Shown here in pieces: positions 9,001-17,203 of a stretch of DNA of 42,220 bases. Position 1 is the first letter of the stretch, and each line of letters starts with the position of its first letter. Under the pieces are notes generated by a model. That model saw only the letters and a program-made list of their open reading frames with translations, ran no database searches and was not told where the DNA came from. The DNA is from DATBWZ01 sp036514535 (GTDB taxonomy: Bacteria; JAMCPX01; DATBWZ01), in assembly GCA_036514535.1 (NCBI GenBank), contig DATBWZ010000103.1, forward strand, positions 1-42,220, in the 5' to 3' direction. The position numbers and the translations under genes were made by a program.

Positions 9001-9530
9001 CTTCGGCATCATTGGATGATATGGTTGATGATGCTGAGGTTACTATCGGCGGAATAATTCTGACGACCACTATAAGGAACACAAAACAGGGAGATAAGAT
9101 GGCAAATCTGATTCTTGAAGACAGGAGGGGAATTGTTGAAGTAATAATCTTCCCTCAATTATTTAAAACATCAAACAGTTTGCTCAAAGGGAAAAGCCCC
9201 ATAATTTTAAAGGGGCGAATTGATAAATCAGAGGAAAAAGTGAAACTTGTAGCCCAGGAGGTATATCCGATAATAGAGGCTAAGGAAAAATTCACAAAAG
9301 CGGTTCATTGTTATCTTGGTTCTGAAGAACCGTTAAAAGATAAATTTTTACAACTGAAGGAGATACTTGAGAAGAACAGAGGATACTGCAGGGTATTTCT
9401 CCACTTGAAAAAAAAGCAAAATGATGAAACAATATTACTATTAAGTGATAAATTTTCGGTTACTCCTCGTGATTCGTTTATTATGGAGATAGAGGAGAGT
9501 TTTGGTAAAGGAAGTATTGAATTGAACTAA
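6072..9530 (+). CDS. dnaE: DNA polymerase III alpha subunit
   Basis: This is the replicative polymerase, about 1150 residues, DnaE1 type. An N-terminal PHP domain (HLHNHT at about residues 8-13, TDHGS, GCE, then NDCHY) is followed by the polymerase core. Catalytic aspartates lie in MPDIDVDI (about residue 406-413) and FDLLGLETL (about 560), then fingers, helix-hairpin-helix and beta-clamp-binding regions, and an OB-fold (about 990-1070). The PHP metal-ligand positions that are lost in E. coli DnaE look intact here, so metal-dependent 3'-5' exonuclease activity is possible. GTG 6072 gives the family-typical short N terminus; a TTG at 6054 overlapping guaA is the alternative. Placement after guaBA and before hfq suggests one long transcript. 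Confidence 0.95.
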   Translation: MKKEFVHLHNHTVYSLLDGFLKIDSLLEKTKELGMPAVAMTDHGSLHGTIEFYERAMEIGVKPIIGCEVYVASGSRFEKTEKGTSSEGAFHLVLLAIDEKGYRNLVKIVSSAYLEGFYRKPRADYELIRECNSGLIGLTSCMHGQIPFYLSIGERKKAYDLANTLSQIFSDKRFFLELQINKIPEQKKVNDELLKMSKELNLPVVATNDCHYINAADYSTHQILLCVQTGKTLDAPDKFEFSTDGLYLKSPDEMYEMFKDIPDALKNTVEISERCNVKFEFGAVRMPRFAIPEGETLDTYFDALARQGLNRRLKKLMDVQGHTIDESKYIQRLNHEIDVIKAMKFSGYFLIVSDFIQFAKKHGIPIGPGRGSAAGSVVSYALGITDIDPLRYSLIFERFLNPARGNMPDIDVDICKERRDNIIEYMRNKYGTDRVAHIAVFNTLKARAAVRDVGRVLGMPYKDVDRIAKFIPDNAENIKDALEHEPTLRELIKSDSKIKNLLEIARAVEGIPRHASMHAGGVVISNEPLTDALPLFKGKESEVITQFSMKDLEKAGFVKFDLLGLETLTVIDKTLKLIEKSTGEKIDFDVIDTSDPDTYKLISEGDTSGIFQLESSGMTRICMRLQPRRIEDLIALIALYRPGPMSMIDEFIMRKQGKISVEYELPQIEDILNETYGIMVYQEQVMQVAVKVAGFSMSDADDLRYAMSKKKKDMIDELKEKFIEGARLNGISASKAKKILEQIEKFAGYAFNKSHSAVYAINAFRTAYLKAHYYLEFMSALLTSVASDQPKRDKLPLYIAHCKEHGITILPPDINKSFLEFTPEENNIRVGLIAIKNVGGMAIQSILEAREKDGPFKSLEDFITRVDTRKVNKRVIESLVKVGSFDFIGRFRTQIFEAVESCLEFTSRINKDKENGQESLLSDAFDKEGGAGIRYPELDEWPEGILLGFERELLGFFTTRHPLDRYVSDIEKYTNSTSASLDDMVDDAEVTIGGIILTTTIRNTKQGDKMANLILEDRRGIVEVIIFPQLFKTSNSLLKGKSPIILKGRIDKSEEKVKLVAQEVYPIIEAKEKFTKAVHCYLGSEEPLKDKFLQLKEILEKNRGYCRVFLHLKKKQNDETILLLSDKFSVTPRDSFIMEIEESFGKGSIELN

Positions 9531-9535
9531 GGAGG
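9529..9535 (+). promoter_or_regulatory. Strong Shine-Dalgarno of hfq
   Basis: AAGGAGG overlaps the dnaE stop codon (9528-9530) and sits five bases before ATG 9541. It fixes the hfq start and so supports the unusually long N terminus of the protein. Confidence 0.85.
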
Positions 9536-9540
9536 TAGAA

Positions 9541-9867
9541 ATGGCGCTTAAGTTTAAGATCGGAGAATCATCCGCAGTAAAGAACTCTGAGACTGTCATT
9601 AAATCTGCTCAGAGCGGTGCACCGCAGAAGGGCATAATAAACATTCAGGATCAATTTCTTAATTCTCTAAGGAGAGAAGGGAAATATATTATTGTTACTC
9701 TTATGAATGGAGAAAAGATGAATGGCAAGATTTATGGATTTGACACATTTTCAATAATTCTTGAGAGTGATGGGAAAACTCTGATCTATAAACACGGGAT
9801 CAGCACTATCACTGTTGACGGCAACACGGATGGTCAGCAGGAAAATAAAAAGTCTGGGGAACGGTGA
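9541..9867 (+). CDS. hfq: RNA chaperone Hfq with N-terminal extension
   Basis: Hfq is a hexameric Sm-like protein that pairs small RNAs with mRNAs. The Sm1 part reads IQDQFLNSLRREGKYIIVTL and the Sm2 motif is YKHGISTI, matching the YKHAIST signature of the family. Residues 1-34 precede the normal beginning of Hfq (equivalent to KGQSLQDPFLN), so the total of 108 residues includes an unusual N-terminal extension on the proximal side; the C-terminal tail is short and polar. The start is fixed by AAGGAGG five bases upstream. The stop overlaps the hflX start, preserving the common hfq-hflX order. Confidence 0.93.
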   Translation: MALKFKIGESSAVKNSETVIKSAQSGAPQKGIINIQDQFLNSLRREGKYIIVTLMNGEKMNGKIYGFDTFSIILESDGKTLIYKHGISTITVDGNTDGQQENKKSGER

Positions 9868-11015
9868 TACTCCGCTTATTTGATAAACCGGTCAAAAACA
9901 GTAAAAAGACCCTAAAAGAGAAGGCTATTCTTGTTGGCGTGTATTGCAGTAAATTGAGCAGATATAACCTGGATGAATCTCTTTCTGAGTTAAAGATGCT
10001 TGCTGACACAGCCGGGGCAGAGATAGTAGATATGGTTACGCAGAAAATGCGGGCACCGGACAGCAGGTATTTAATCGGGAAGGGAAAAGTAGCGGAAATG
10101 GTAGAAAAAGTGGCAGAAAAGGATGCCGATATTGTTATTTTTGATGAGGAACTTTCTCCATCTCAGCAAAGAAATCTTGAAGAATCCCTGAATGTCAGAA
10201 TAGTTGACAGAACAGCTTTGATACTTGATATATTTGCGAGCAGGGCAAAGAGTAGGGAGGGGAAACTACAGGTTGAACTTGCCCAATTGAATTATCTTCT
10301 TCCAAGGCTGACAGGGCATGGGGTTCTGATGTCAAGACTTGGAGGGGGAATCGGTACAAGGGGCCCTGGAGAAACCAAGTTGGAGATCGACCGGAGAAGA
10401 ATTCGGGAAAGAATTTCCACTCTCAAAAGAGAAATTTCATCATTGCGCCAAACAAGACATCTTCACAGAGAGCGAAGGCATTTTATCGGAGTATCCGTAA
10501 TATCAATAGTAGGTTATACTAATTCTGGCAAATCTACTCTGTTCAACAGGCTTACCCGCTCCAATGTGCTGTCTGAGAATAAGTTGTTCGCCACCCTGGA
10601 TCCTACGGTAAGAATGCTAAGGTTTAAAAATGGGGAAAGGGTATTTCTCGTTGATACTGTTGGATTTATAAAAAAACTGCCGCACCAGTTGATTGAAGCA
10701 TTCAGGTCCACTTTTGAAGAGGTTACAAAAAGCGACGGGCTAATCCATCTTATTGATGCCTCGCACCCTAATTTTGAAGAGCAGATAGAAATTGTAAATA
10801 AAACATTGTCAGGAATGCTCTCCGGCCAGCTTCCAGTGCTCCATGTTTTCAACAAAATTGATATTGTGGAAAACCGGGAGCACCTGGAGAGGGTTATTTC
10901 CGGATATCCAGGATGTATAAGTATTTCTGCATTGACGGGAGAGGGCATAGAAAAATTTTTAGACCTGGTCAATATAACTTTCAGGGGGAAGAAAGATGGT
11001 TTCTCGCATAATTAG
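9864..11015 (+). CDS. hflX: Ribosome-associated GTPase HflX
   Basis: HflX is a GTPase that binds the 50S subunit and splits stalled ribosomes. The N-terminal HflX domain shows YLIGKGKV, and the glycine-rich segment SRLGGGIGTRGPGETKLE lies at about residues 154-171. The G domain has G1 GYTNSGKST (about 217-225), G3 DTVGF, G4 NKID and G5 SALTGEG. The length (383) is normal. The start is a GTG that overlaps the hfq stop by four bases; no other start fits the coupling. The last 20 bases overlap the next gene. Confidence 0.95.
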   Translation: MILRLFDKPVKNSKKTLKEKAILVGVYCSKLSRYNLDESLSELKMLADTAGAEIVDMVTQKMRAPDSRYLIGKGKVAEMVEKVAEKDADIVIFDEELSPSQQRNLEESLNVRIVDRTALILDIFASRAKSREGKLQVELAQLNYLLPRLTGHGVLMSRLGGGIGTRGPGETKLEIDRRRIRERISTLKREISSLRQTRHLHRERRHFIGVSVISIVGYTNSGKSTLFNRLTRSNVLSENKLFATLDPTVRMLRFKNGERVFLVDTVGFIKKLPHQLIEAFRSTFEEVTKSDGLIHLIDASHPNFEEQIEIVNKTLSGMLSGQLPVLHVFNKIDIVENREHLERVISGYPGCISISALTGEGIEKFLDLVNITFRGKKDGFSHN

Positions 11016-12189
11016 TTTATTTTTATTTGCGGTGGTGCTTCCAATTATGGAATCGTCGCTACATTCGCAAGAACTGAAACAGGTTCAGACTGATGGGGTA
11101 TCAGTGATAGAAGAAAAAAATGTTGCAAAAGCAAAAGAATCGGCAATTAATGATGCATTGAAAAAGGCCGTTGAGCAAACAATTGCTTCATTTATTCCAT
11201 CGCAAACAATGATAGATAATTATCAGTTAATGAATGAAAGGATTTATAGCCGGGTCCTTGATTTTACAAAGAGTTATAAGATACTTTCAGCCGAGACAGA
11301 TGGTAGTTTAATGAAGGTGCGGATTAATGTTGAGGTGTCAAAAGATCTGATAAGAAATGTCCTTTCTGATATAGGACTGCTCAATATTAAGAGAAAATCG
11401 CCGAAGGTGCTTGTTATGATCGTTGAGCAGGTATTTGATAAAAAAATGCCAGGATGGTGGGAGTCGCCTCCTGATACAGGTGCTTTAACCGGTTCATTCA
11501 GTGAATCCGCATTAAAAAATATTTTAGAAGAGAAGGGGAGTTCTCTGATTAATTCCGCTGACGTTGTTGTGAAAATTTCTTCAGATCCATCATTTAAAAA
11601 TACGCCCCTTTCAATAGAATCAGCTGTTAAGGCTGGCGTGCTTGCAGGTGCGGATATAGTAATTTTTGGGAGTGCAGAGGTTAAAAAGGGCGAGGATGTA
11701 GAGGAATCAATCCTTCATGCAGCTTATTCTCAGATTACAGCAGAAGCTGTATATGTTAATTCTTCCAGGGTGATAGCAGCCGAAAAAAAATCTGCGGCAG
11801 GCATACATAGAGATGAAAATATTGCGGCTAACAATGCGCTGAAGAAGGCGTGCGAGAATCTTGGGACAGTGATTGGAGACAAGATACAGGCTTTTTGGGA
11901 AAAGGATGTGTTGAATTACAGAACAATTTTAATTACGCTTCTTAAACCCAGAAATTATGCTGATGTACAACGTATCAAGGAAGCAATAAGAAAAATAGAG
12001 AATGTGATAGATGTTCACGCAAGCATATTTACGCCAGATTCAACTGAGATTGAAGTTACTGTGGAAGGTGTTGAAGCCTCTCTGCTGGCTACAAGAATTG
12101 TAGATGCGATGGATCCATTAAAGATCAAAATTAAGAGGATTACACAGGATAGAATTGCGTTGATCATAGAAGAACAGGTTAATCAATAG
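10996..12189 (+). CDS. FlgT-like exported protein
   Basis: This 397-residue protein has an N-terminal signal peptide (about residues 1-24). A region resembling the N-terminal and middle domains of the flagellar assembly protein FlgT follows, recognisable from the A-x-x-x-A-x-x-DALKKAVEQ helix, IYSRVLDFTKSYKIL and the basic/acidic pattern around VRINVEVSKD. C-terminal sections contain further alpha/beta repeats. FlgT in Vibrio is a periplasmic H-ring protein, but FlgT-like proteins also occur next to non-flagellar envelope genes, and no flagellar genes occur in this window. The start overlaps hflX by 20 bases, so it belongs to the same operon. The function here is inferred only as periplasmic. 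Confidence 0.6.
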   Translation: MVSRIISLFLFAVVLPIMESSLHSQELKQVQTDGVSVIEEKNVAKAKESAINDALKKAVEQTIASFIPSQTMIDNYQLMNERIYSRVLDFTKSYKILSAETDGSLMKVRINVEVSKDLIRNVLSDIGLLNIKRKSPKVLVMIVEQVFDKKMPGWWESPPDTGALTGSFSESALKNILEEKGSSLINSADVVVKISSDPSFKNTPLSIESAVKAGVLAGADIVIFGSAEVKKGEDVEESILHAAYSQITAEAVYVNSSRVIAAEKKSAAGIHRDENIAANNALKKACENLGTVIGDKIQAFWEKDVLNYRTILITLLKPRNYADVQRIKEAIRKIENVIDVHASIFTPDSTEIEVTVEGVEASLLATRIVDAMDPLKIKIKRITQDRIALIIEEQVNQ

Positions 12190-12202
12190 GGATTTTTACT
12201 TC

Positions 12203-12232
12203 TTGACATTTATTCTATATAAATAATAATAG
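12203..12232 (+). promoter_or_regulatory. Promoter of the propeller lipoprotein operon
   Basis: A consensus -35, TTGACA (12203-12208), is followed by AT-rich -10 candidates: TAATAA at 12224-12229 (15-base spacer) or TAATAG at 12227-12232 (18-base spacer). The predicted start of transcription falls about 3-6 bases before ATG 12242 and no Shine-Dalgarno precedes that ATG. It sits in the only sizeable gap of the plus-strand gene run. Confidence 0.6.
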
Positions 12233-12241
12233 AACAACCCT

Positions 12242-14692
12242 ATGCGTAGATTTGAAAAAGCCTGGATGCTTATAATTCCGTGGCTTATCTTAACCGGTTG
12301 TTCTGTGCATCAAGAGGACGTAAATGTAATTTTTTCTATTCCTGCTTTCAATAAAACAAATTTCCAGGCTTCTTCTTTTCCCGTGGGAACATCATTTACC
12401 ATAATGCTTTCCTGCGCCGGGGAAGGGATGGTTACTGTGGTCAAGGAGTTTCCTGTGGATCTTAACGATAAAACAACAGGTTATGAATTTACAATGAAGG
12501 TTGCCACGGGCAAGTCCAGGCATTTTTCCGCAATGCTCTATGCTGCAGGCACTGATCCGTCCGTGCACCCGAAAACATACTTTTTGGCGGGCGATGGTTA
12601 TTTTGATATTTATCAGTCAAAGCAGTCTGTGGAATTGAGCATGATATATCTCTATCAGTCCGGATACAACAATAATATTTTTATTGATTCACGGGACAGA
12701 GTATGGTTTGCGGTTAATCCGGTTTATCTGTATGAAAATAATGAGTTAATCATTGGAACCTTATCCCCTGGAGGAATTGGTGTTTTTGACGGGTTACAAT
12801 GGTTTTTTGCGCAGGTTGATACACCATTACATTATGAAGTTACATCCGCTGATGGGAACGATGAAAAGATATGGCTCGGGTCGTCAGAGGGGGTTTTTGA
12901 ATTCAATGTACCACTGATGCAGTTTACTGATTTTTATGACGTAGATATTACAAAAAAGATACCTTTTGCCAGTGACTATGATGATTATGCCTACCAGGTT
13001 ATGGTCAAGCGCTACCGGCAGGGGGCAGGTTCTGAGATTTGGTTTTTAATGAGCGGCGGTATTGCTATTTATGATCTCATTTCAGGAAGATTTTCTGTAA
13101 TCAAGGATTCCATAGGAAATTATTACAATTTTATTGCTGAAGATCCGACACAGTCAAGGCTCTTTGCCGGTAAGGACAACGGTTTGTATGCCTTTGATTG
13201 GAATTCAAATGCCGGAACATGGGAATTAAATCCGTCTGTGTATCTTGCAAATCCACAGACAGATACGTTATCTATGCATTTTGAAAAGGATGTTCAGGAT
13301 GCTTCGGTCCCGGATAAATGGATCACAGGCTATGACACCGGAAGCACAAGAGATATTATTTATCACAGCAGGGATCTGAGTTCAGACCCGACACAGCCAG
13401 GGAATTATTTTTATCTCACCGGGGCAGGCGGTTTAACCCTGAATGGCATCGGATACCACTTTTTTAATTATGATATTACGGATAGTAACACATTTGGGGC
13501 CATTGTGTATTTTGGTTCAAGCGCAGGTTTGATTGTGCATGATAAAAGTTCGGGCGCATGGAGCTTGCTTGAGGAAATAAATTCATTCCTCCTGTCAAAT
13601 TATGTCAGGGGTATAAGGCTTACATCTTCAGGTGAAGCATGGTTTACCTGCGGGTCATTCCCCACGGTGCTTCCGGCTGGCGTAATGGATGGATACAGGG
13701 AGATTGGTCATCCGCAGTTCAACTATTTTTATAATAATGGCAAAAGCAGGGACATTCTCCAGATTACAAGCGTTGCGGACTGGGTTCCTTATGGTATTGC
13801 GATTACAGGGGATGGGCAGAGAATTTATACTGGGGGACGGAATTATCCCGGAGGAAATGGCTGGATTGCTGAGATTAACCTTAATAATAAAACTGTTTCT
13901 CAGATTCCCCTTGATGCAACCGCATCTCCATACATTGTCCGGCTAAGTCCTGATGGGACAAATCTGTATGCATCCGACTCTCCAGGTAAAAAACTCTGGG
14001 TTGTGGATCTTGCAACAAAAACATCAGATTCACATACACTTACATTCAGCCCGTTTCGCTTTGAAATTTCAGCCGACGGGACAAAGGGGCATTTTTTGAA
14101 TGATACAGCTCCGTATAGTTTGAAGATAGTAGATCTTGCCACTTGGCAAGAATCCAATATACCTCTTACCGGCGCAGGCGGAGTGAATGACATGGCAATT
14201 TCTTCAGATGAGACTGCTGTTTATGTCAGCGATCAGGCTGGCAGGAAGATTTTCAAGGTGGACCTGTCGAATAATACTGCCCGGGAGTTTTATGTTTTTC
14301 AATCAGCGACATTTTCACCCGAAAAATTATTGCTGGATGAGGAGAATAATTTAATTATATCCACCGGGTTGTATAATTCTAATAATACAATCGTTGCAAT
14401 CCCCATTGCTGATCCGGCTTCTTATATAGTAGGGCTAACTTTTTCTTCCCCCGCTAACGATATGCTTATTACACGGGATAAGGCAATGATTTTTCTTACA
14501 TACAGTGATTTTAATTATTTCCACGTTATTGATGCTAAGAATTTGTATACATTAAGAGCTGATCCTCCGCTTAGCAACGACTACAAGGGTGGACCTATGG
14601 TATCTTCACCCGACGGAAGGACTGTATACGCAATAACCTATACTCCCGGCGGGGCGGCTGGCTGGGAGCTGTATTTGGAGGTTATACGATGA
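12242..14692 (+). CDS. Lipoprotein with beta-propeller (YVTN-like) repeats
   Basis: This 816-residue protein has a type II signal peptide with lipobox LTGC (Cys at residue 20), so it is probably anchored in the outer membrane. The first half (about 140-470) has blades with W-F/IWLGSSEGV-type motifs, as in periplasmic two-component sensor propellers. The second half (about 500-815) has YVTN-like beta-propeller repeats: PYGIAITGDGQRIYTGG, YIVRLSPDGTNLYASD, FEISADGTKGHF and MAISSDETAVYVSD, each followed by W/I-x-VDL. No enzymatic motif is apparent; such propellers usually mediate protein or ligand binding. The ATG lies directly downstream of its promoter with no Shine-Dalgarno. Its stop overlaps the TPR/barrel gene, implying a joint surface complex. 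The precise function is unknown. Confidence 0.75.
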   Translation: MRRFEKAWMLIIPWLILTGCSVHQEDVNVIFSIPAFNKTNFQASSFPVGTSFTIMLSCAGEGMVTVVKEFPVDLNDKTTGYEFTMKVATGKSRHFSAMLYAAGTDPSVHPKTYFLAGDGYFDIYQSKQSVELSMIYLYQSGYNNNIFIDSRDRVWFAVNPVYLYENNELIIGTLSPGGIGVFDGLQWFFAQVDTPLHYEVTSADGNDEKIWLGSSEGVFEFNVPLMQFTDFYDVDITKKIPFASDYDDYAYQVMVKRYRQGAGSEIWFLMSGGIAIYDLISGRFSVIKDSIGNYYNFIAEDPTQSRLFAGKDNGLYAFDWNSNAGTWELNPSVYLANPQTDTLSMHFEKDVQDASVPDKWITGYDTGSTRDIIYHSRDLSSDPTQPGNYFYLTGAGGLTLNGIGYHFFNYDITDSNTFGAIVYFGSSAGLIVHDKSSGAWSLLEEINSFLLSNYVRGIRLTSSGEAWFTCGSFPTVLPAGVMDGYREIGHPQFNYFYNNGKSRDILQITSVADWVPYGIAITGDGQRIYTGGRNYPGGNGWIAEINLNNKTVSQIPLDATASPYIVRLSPDGTNLYASDSPGKKLWVVDLATKTSDSHTLTFSPFRFEISADGTKGHFLNDTAPYSLKIVDLATWQESNIPLTGAGGVNDMAISSDETAVYVSDQAGRKIFKVDLSNNTAREFYVFQSATFSPEKLLLDEENNLIISTGLYNSNNTIVAIPIADPASYIVGLTFSSPANDMLITRDKAMIFLTYSDFNYFHVIDAKNLYTLRADPPLSNDYKGGPMVSSPDGRTVYAITYTPGGAAGWELYLEVIR

Positions 14693-16278
14693 GTAATGCA
14701 TTCAGGTATGTTTTGCAAGCCGCCCATTTGCAAAGAATGCATAGTTCAGTGCGCCTACCAGCATGCTGGATATGGTTAATAAAAACGGCAATGCACATGA
14801 TTGTATCCTGCTTATTCTTTTCCGCCACCCTTTACGCTCAGCAAATCACTGTTGGGACAGGGGAGGGCGAGATCTATCTTGCCAGGGGAATTGTCCAGTA
14901 TATGCAGGAGAATTACAGGACAGCAGAAGAAGAATTTTTGAAAGGAATCAATGTCGATCCTGAAAATATCCAGATACTCCTTATGCTTGGCAAAACCTAT
15001 GGAGAGCTTAAGGATTATGTAAGCGCAATAAAATTTATTGAACAGGCATACGAAATAGATAAAATGCGTACAGATGTGAAAAAGGAGCTTGCAAGGCTTT
15101 ATTATTCAACGGGAGAATACGGAAAATCAAAAATGCTTTTGGATGAGCTCCTTATTTTAAATCCAGATGATTTTATACCGAATTACTATATGGGTTTGAT
15201 TTTTTATGAGGAAAAAAATTTCGCCGCTTCTAATGATTTTTTCAACCGTGCAAGCAGCGCCGGTGATAATCCGGAGGCATACTATTATCTTGGGGAGACT
15301 TATGAAAAACTCGGGGAAAAGGATAGGGCAAGGGAGAGTTACACTAAGGTAATTGAGTCTGCCAAGGGGACTGAGATTGGAGTCCTTGCCACGGAGCGTC
15401 AAAAGGCGCTTGATAAGAAAAACTTGAACGCAGGAGCTTCCGCCGGTTTAGAATATGACAGTAATGTGATATTGCTTCCCGAAGGCATGGCGCTGCCAGA
15501 TGAATATTCAAACGCGAGTGGAAGCAGGTTTGTTCTAAAGGGGGTTGCTGGCTTAAAACCTATAAACAGAACGGGCGCTGAATTTTCTCTTGATTATAAC
15601 CTTTATCAAAATCTTTATTTTTCCTCAGGTCTTTCTGATTTCAATACACAGAACCACAACATTTCCGCTGGATTTTCCAAAAGGGATTTGAAATATAAAG
15701 TGTTACCGTATATTTTAAATGTAACTACTTCATATTCTTACACTTTTTTGAAACCAGAGTTTGAATCATATCTCGGCATGCTTTCAGTATCTCCATCAAT
15801 AACTACTCTGGAGAGCAAGAATCTTGCTACGGTTCTGAATTATCAGTTTAATTTCATGGATTTCAAATTATCACCTCTTATTAAAGAAGATGACAGGGAT
15901 GGGATTCACAATTTAATAAATCTCAAGCAGGTAATTGCCAGTAATTCATGGTCAATTACACCGTCAATCGGTTTTGAGGCAAACAATGCCGGGATAAATT
16001 ACGATTATCGCGGATATTCTGCAGGTTTTTGTTTCAGGGGTAAATTCTATTCAGATTTTAATGGGGAGTTATTTGCATTGGCAGCATACAGGGATTATTT
16101 TCGGCATACCTTCAATAGAAGGGATACGGAATTGAACAGCGGAATCAAGATTTCAAGGATTTTTGGTAAATATCTGACAATTGAATTGAATGTCATGCAG
16201 ATTGTCAACAATTCAATTAATGAATATAGATACAGAAGGACAATAGTAGGAATTTCTGCAACAGGGAGCTATAAATGA
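14689..16278 (+). CDS. TPR protein with C-terminal outer-membrane beta-barrel
   Basis: This is a 529-residue exported protein. The N terminus is long: a hydrophobic signal core appears only around residues 35-50 (ending LYAQQ), and ATG 14791 would give a normal signal peptide. GGAGG at 14677-14681, however, is ideally placed for ATG 14689, which overlaps the previous stop. TPR repeats occupy about residues 60-240 (motifs such as AEEEFLKGINVDPENIQ). The C-terminal 280 residues alternate polar and hydrophobic residues with many aromatic strand ends, as in an outer-membrane barrel. This layout is seen in surface-exposed or secretion-related proteins that travel with FecR-domain proteins. The stop overlaps the FecR gene (ATGA). 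Confidence 0.72.
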   Translation: MSNAFRYVLQAAHLQRMHSSVRLPACWIWLIKTAMHMIVSCLFFSATLYAQQITVGTGEGEIYLARGIVQYMQENYRTAEEEFLKGINVDPENIQILLMLGKTYGELKDYVSAIKFIEQAYEIDKMRTDVKKELARLYYSTGEYGKSKMLLDELLILNPDDFIPNYYMGLIFYEEKNFAASNDFFNRASSAGDNPEAYYYLGETYEKLGEKDRARESYTKVIESAKGTEIGVLATERQKALDKKNLNAGASAGLEYDSNVILLPEGMALPDEYSNASGSRFVLKGVAGLKPINRTGAEFSLDYNLYQNLYFSSGLSDFNTQNHNISAGFSKRDLKYKVLPYILNVTTSYSYTFLKPEFESYLGMLSVSPSITTLESKNLATVLNYQFNFMDFKLSPLIKEDDRDGIHNLINLKQVIASNSWSITPSIGFEANNAGINYDYRGYSAGFCFRGKFYSDFNGELFALAAYRDYFRHTFNRRDTELNSGIKISRIFGKYLTIELNVMQIVNNSINEYRYRRTIVGISATGSYK

Positions 16279-17135
16279 ATCTGACGGTTTATGGAATTAA
16301 TCCGGGCCAGAAAAGGATAAGTATAATATTAATAGCATTTGTTATTCATATGATTCTTAATGGGTTACTCTATGCAGAAGCAGAGATAGGTTCTGTTGTT
16401 ATGATAATGGGAAAGGCGTACATAACGAGGGGGGAAACAGAATTGCCTGCGGAGCAGGGTGATCCAGTATGGGAACATGATACTGTGAGGACCGAGGGAA
16501 CGTCTAAAATAAAAATATACCTGAAGGATGATTCGGTCATTACTCTTGGCGAAAATACAAAATTATCTGTTGAAGAGTATATGTTTGCGCTTGAAGAAGG
16601 CAGGCGTTCTGTTGTTCTGAATCTGATCGGCGGAAGACTTAGGGTGATTGTAGGGCAAATTCTTGAAGCTGTTGGTTCAAAGTATGAGGTTAAATCTCCC
16701 ACAAGCGTAATCGGTGTCAGGGGGACTCATTTTTATCTATATGTTATATCAGGGATTACCAAAATAGCTGTGTTCAGCGGTGAGGTAGATGCAAGCAATG
16801 TTCTTGAGGTGGTAAAGGGAATTGTGCGCATAAAAGCAGGACAGATGTCTATAGTTCCGGAGAATGAACCCCCTGGCGAACCTGTCCGGATTAGCTCTGA
16901 GGAACAAATTAAATTAATGCTTGAAACTGAAATCTATGATGAGGACAGCCTGATTGAAAAGGAAACGCTCCCTCTAATAAAAATTGAAACCGAAGAAAAA
17001 AACGAACTTTCTGATGCAATGAAATCGGGGCTGGAGCCTGCTACAACCAGCGATTTTTTACCTCCTCTTAATCAGGAACCCATCCAAGCGCTCTCTGAGG
17101 TTACAGTCAGGATAAATTTGCCTGTCCAGCCTTGA
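16275..17135 (+). CDS. FecR-domain exported protein
   Basis: This 286-residue protein has an N-terminal signal (hydrophobic stretch about residues 16-34, then AEAE). A FecR domain follows at about residues 50-200: TVRTEGTSKIKIYLKDDSVITLG, then KSPTSVIGVRGTHFYLYV, then a strand pattern ending KIAVFSGEVDAS. This is the free-standing exported type rather than a FecR anti-sigma regulator, since it has no cytoplasmic anti-sigma region. It is commonly found with TPR and barrel proteins in Nitrospirota and Desulfobacterota envelope operons. The C-terminal 80 residues are acidic and probably disordered. The start overlaps the upstream gene by four bases. A role in the assembly or surface display of the neighbouring barrel and propeller proteins is inferred. 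Confidence 0.82.
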   Translation: MNLTVYGINPGQKRISIILIAFVIHMILNGLLYAEAEIGSVVMIMGKAYITRGETELPAEQGDPVWEHDTVRTEGTSKIKIYLKDDSVITLGENTKLSVEEYMFALEEGRRSVVLNLIGGRLRVIVGQILEAVGSKYEVKSPTSVIGVRGTHFYLYVISGITKIAVFSGEVDASNVLEVVKGIVRIKAGQMSIVPENEPPGEPVRISSEEQIKLMLETEIYDEDSLIEKETLPLIKIETEEKNELSDAMKSGLEPATTSDFLPPLNQEPIQALSEVTVRINLPVQP

Positions 17136-17203
17136 ATAAAGTATATACATGTATAACACCATGGCAGAGCAAGTGCCAAGTTAAGGAGGCGGCTTTACCC
17201 TGT

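Noticed and set aside
10996..12189. FlgT-like gene taken as evidence for a flagellar locus.
   Set aside because: No other flagellar gene is in the window; only a periplasmic envelope role can be supported.
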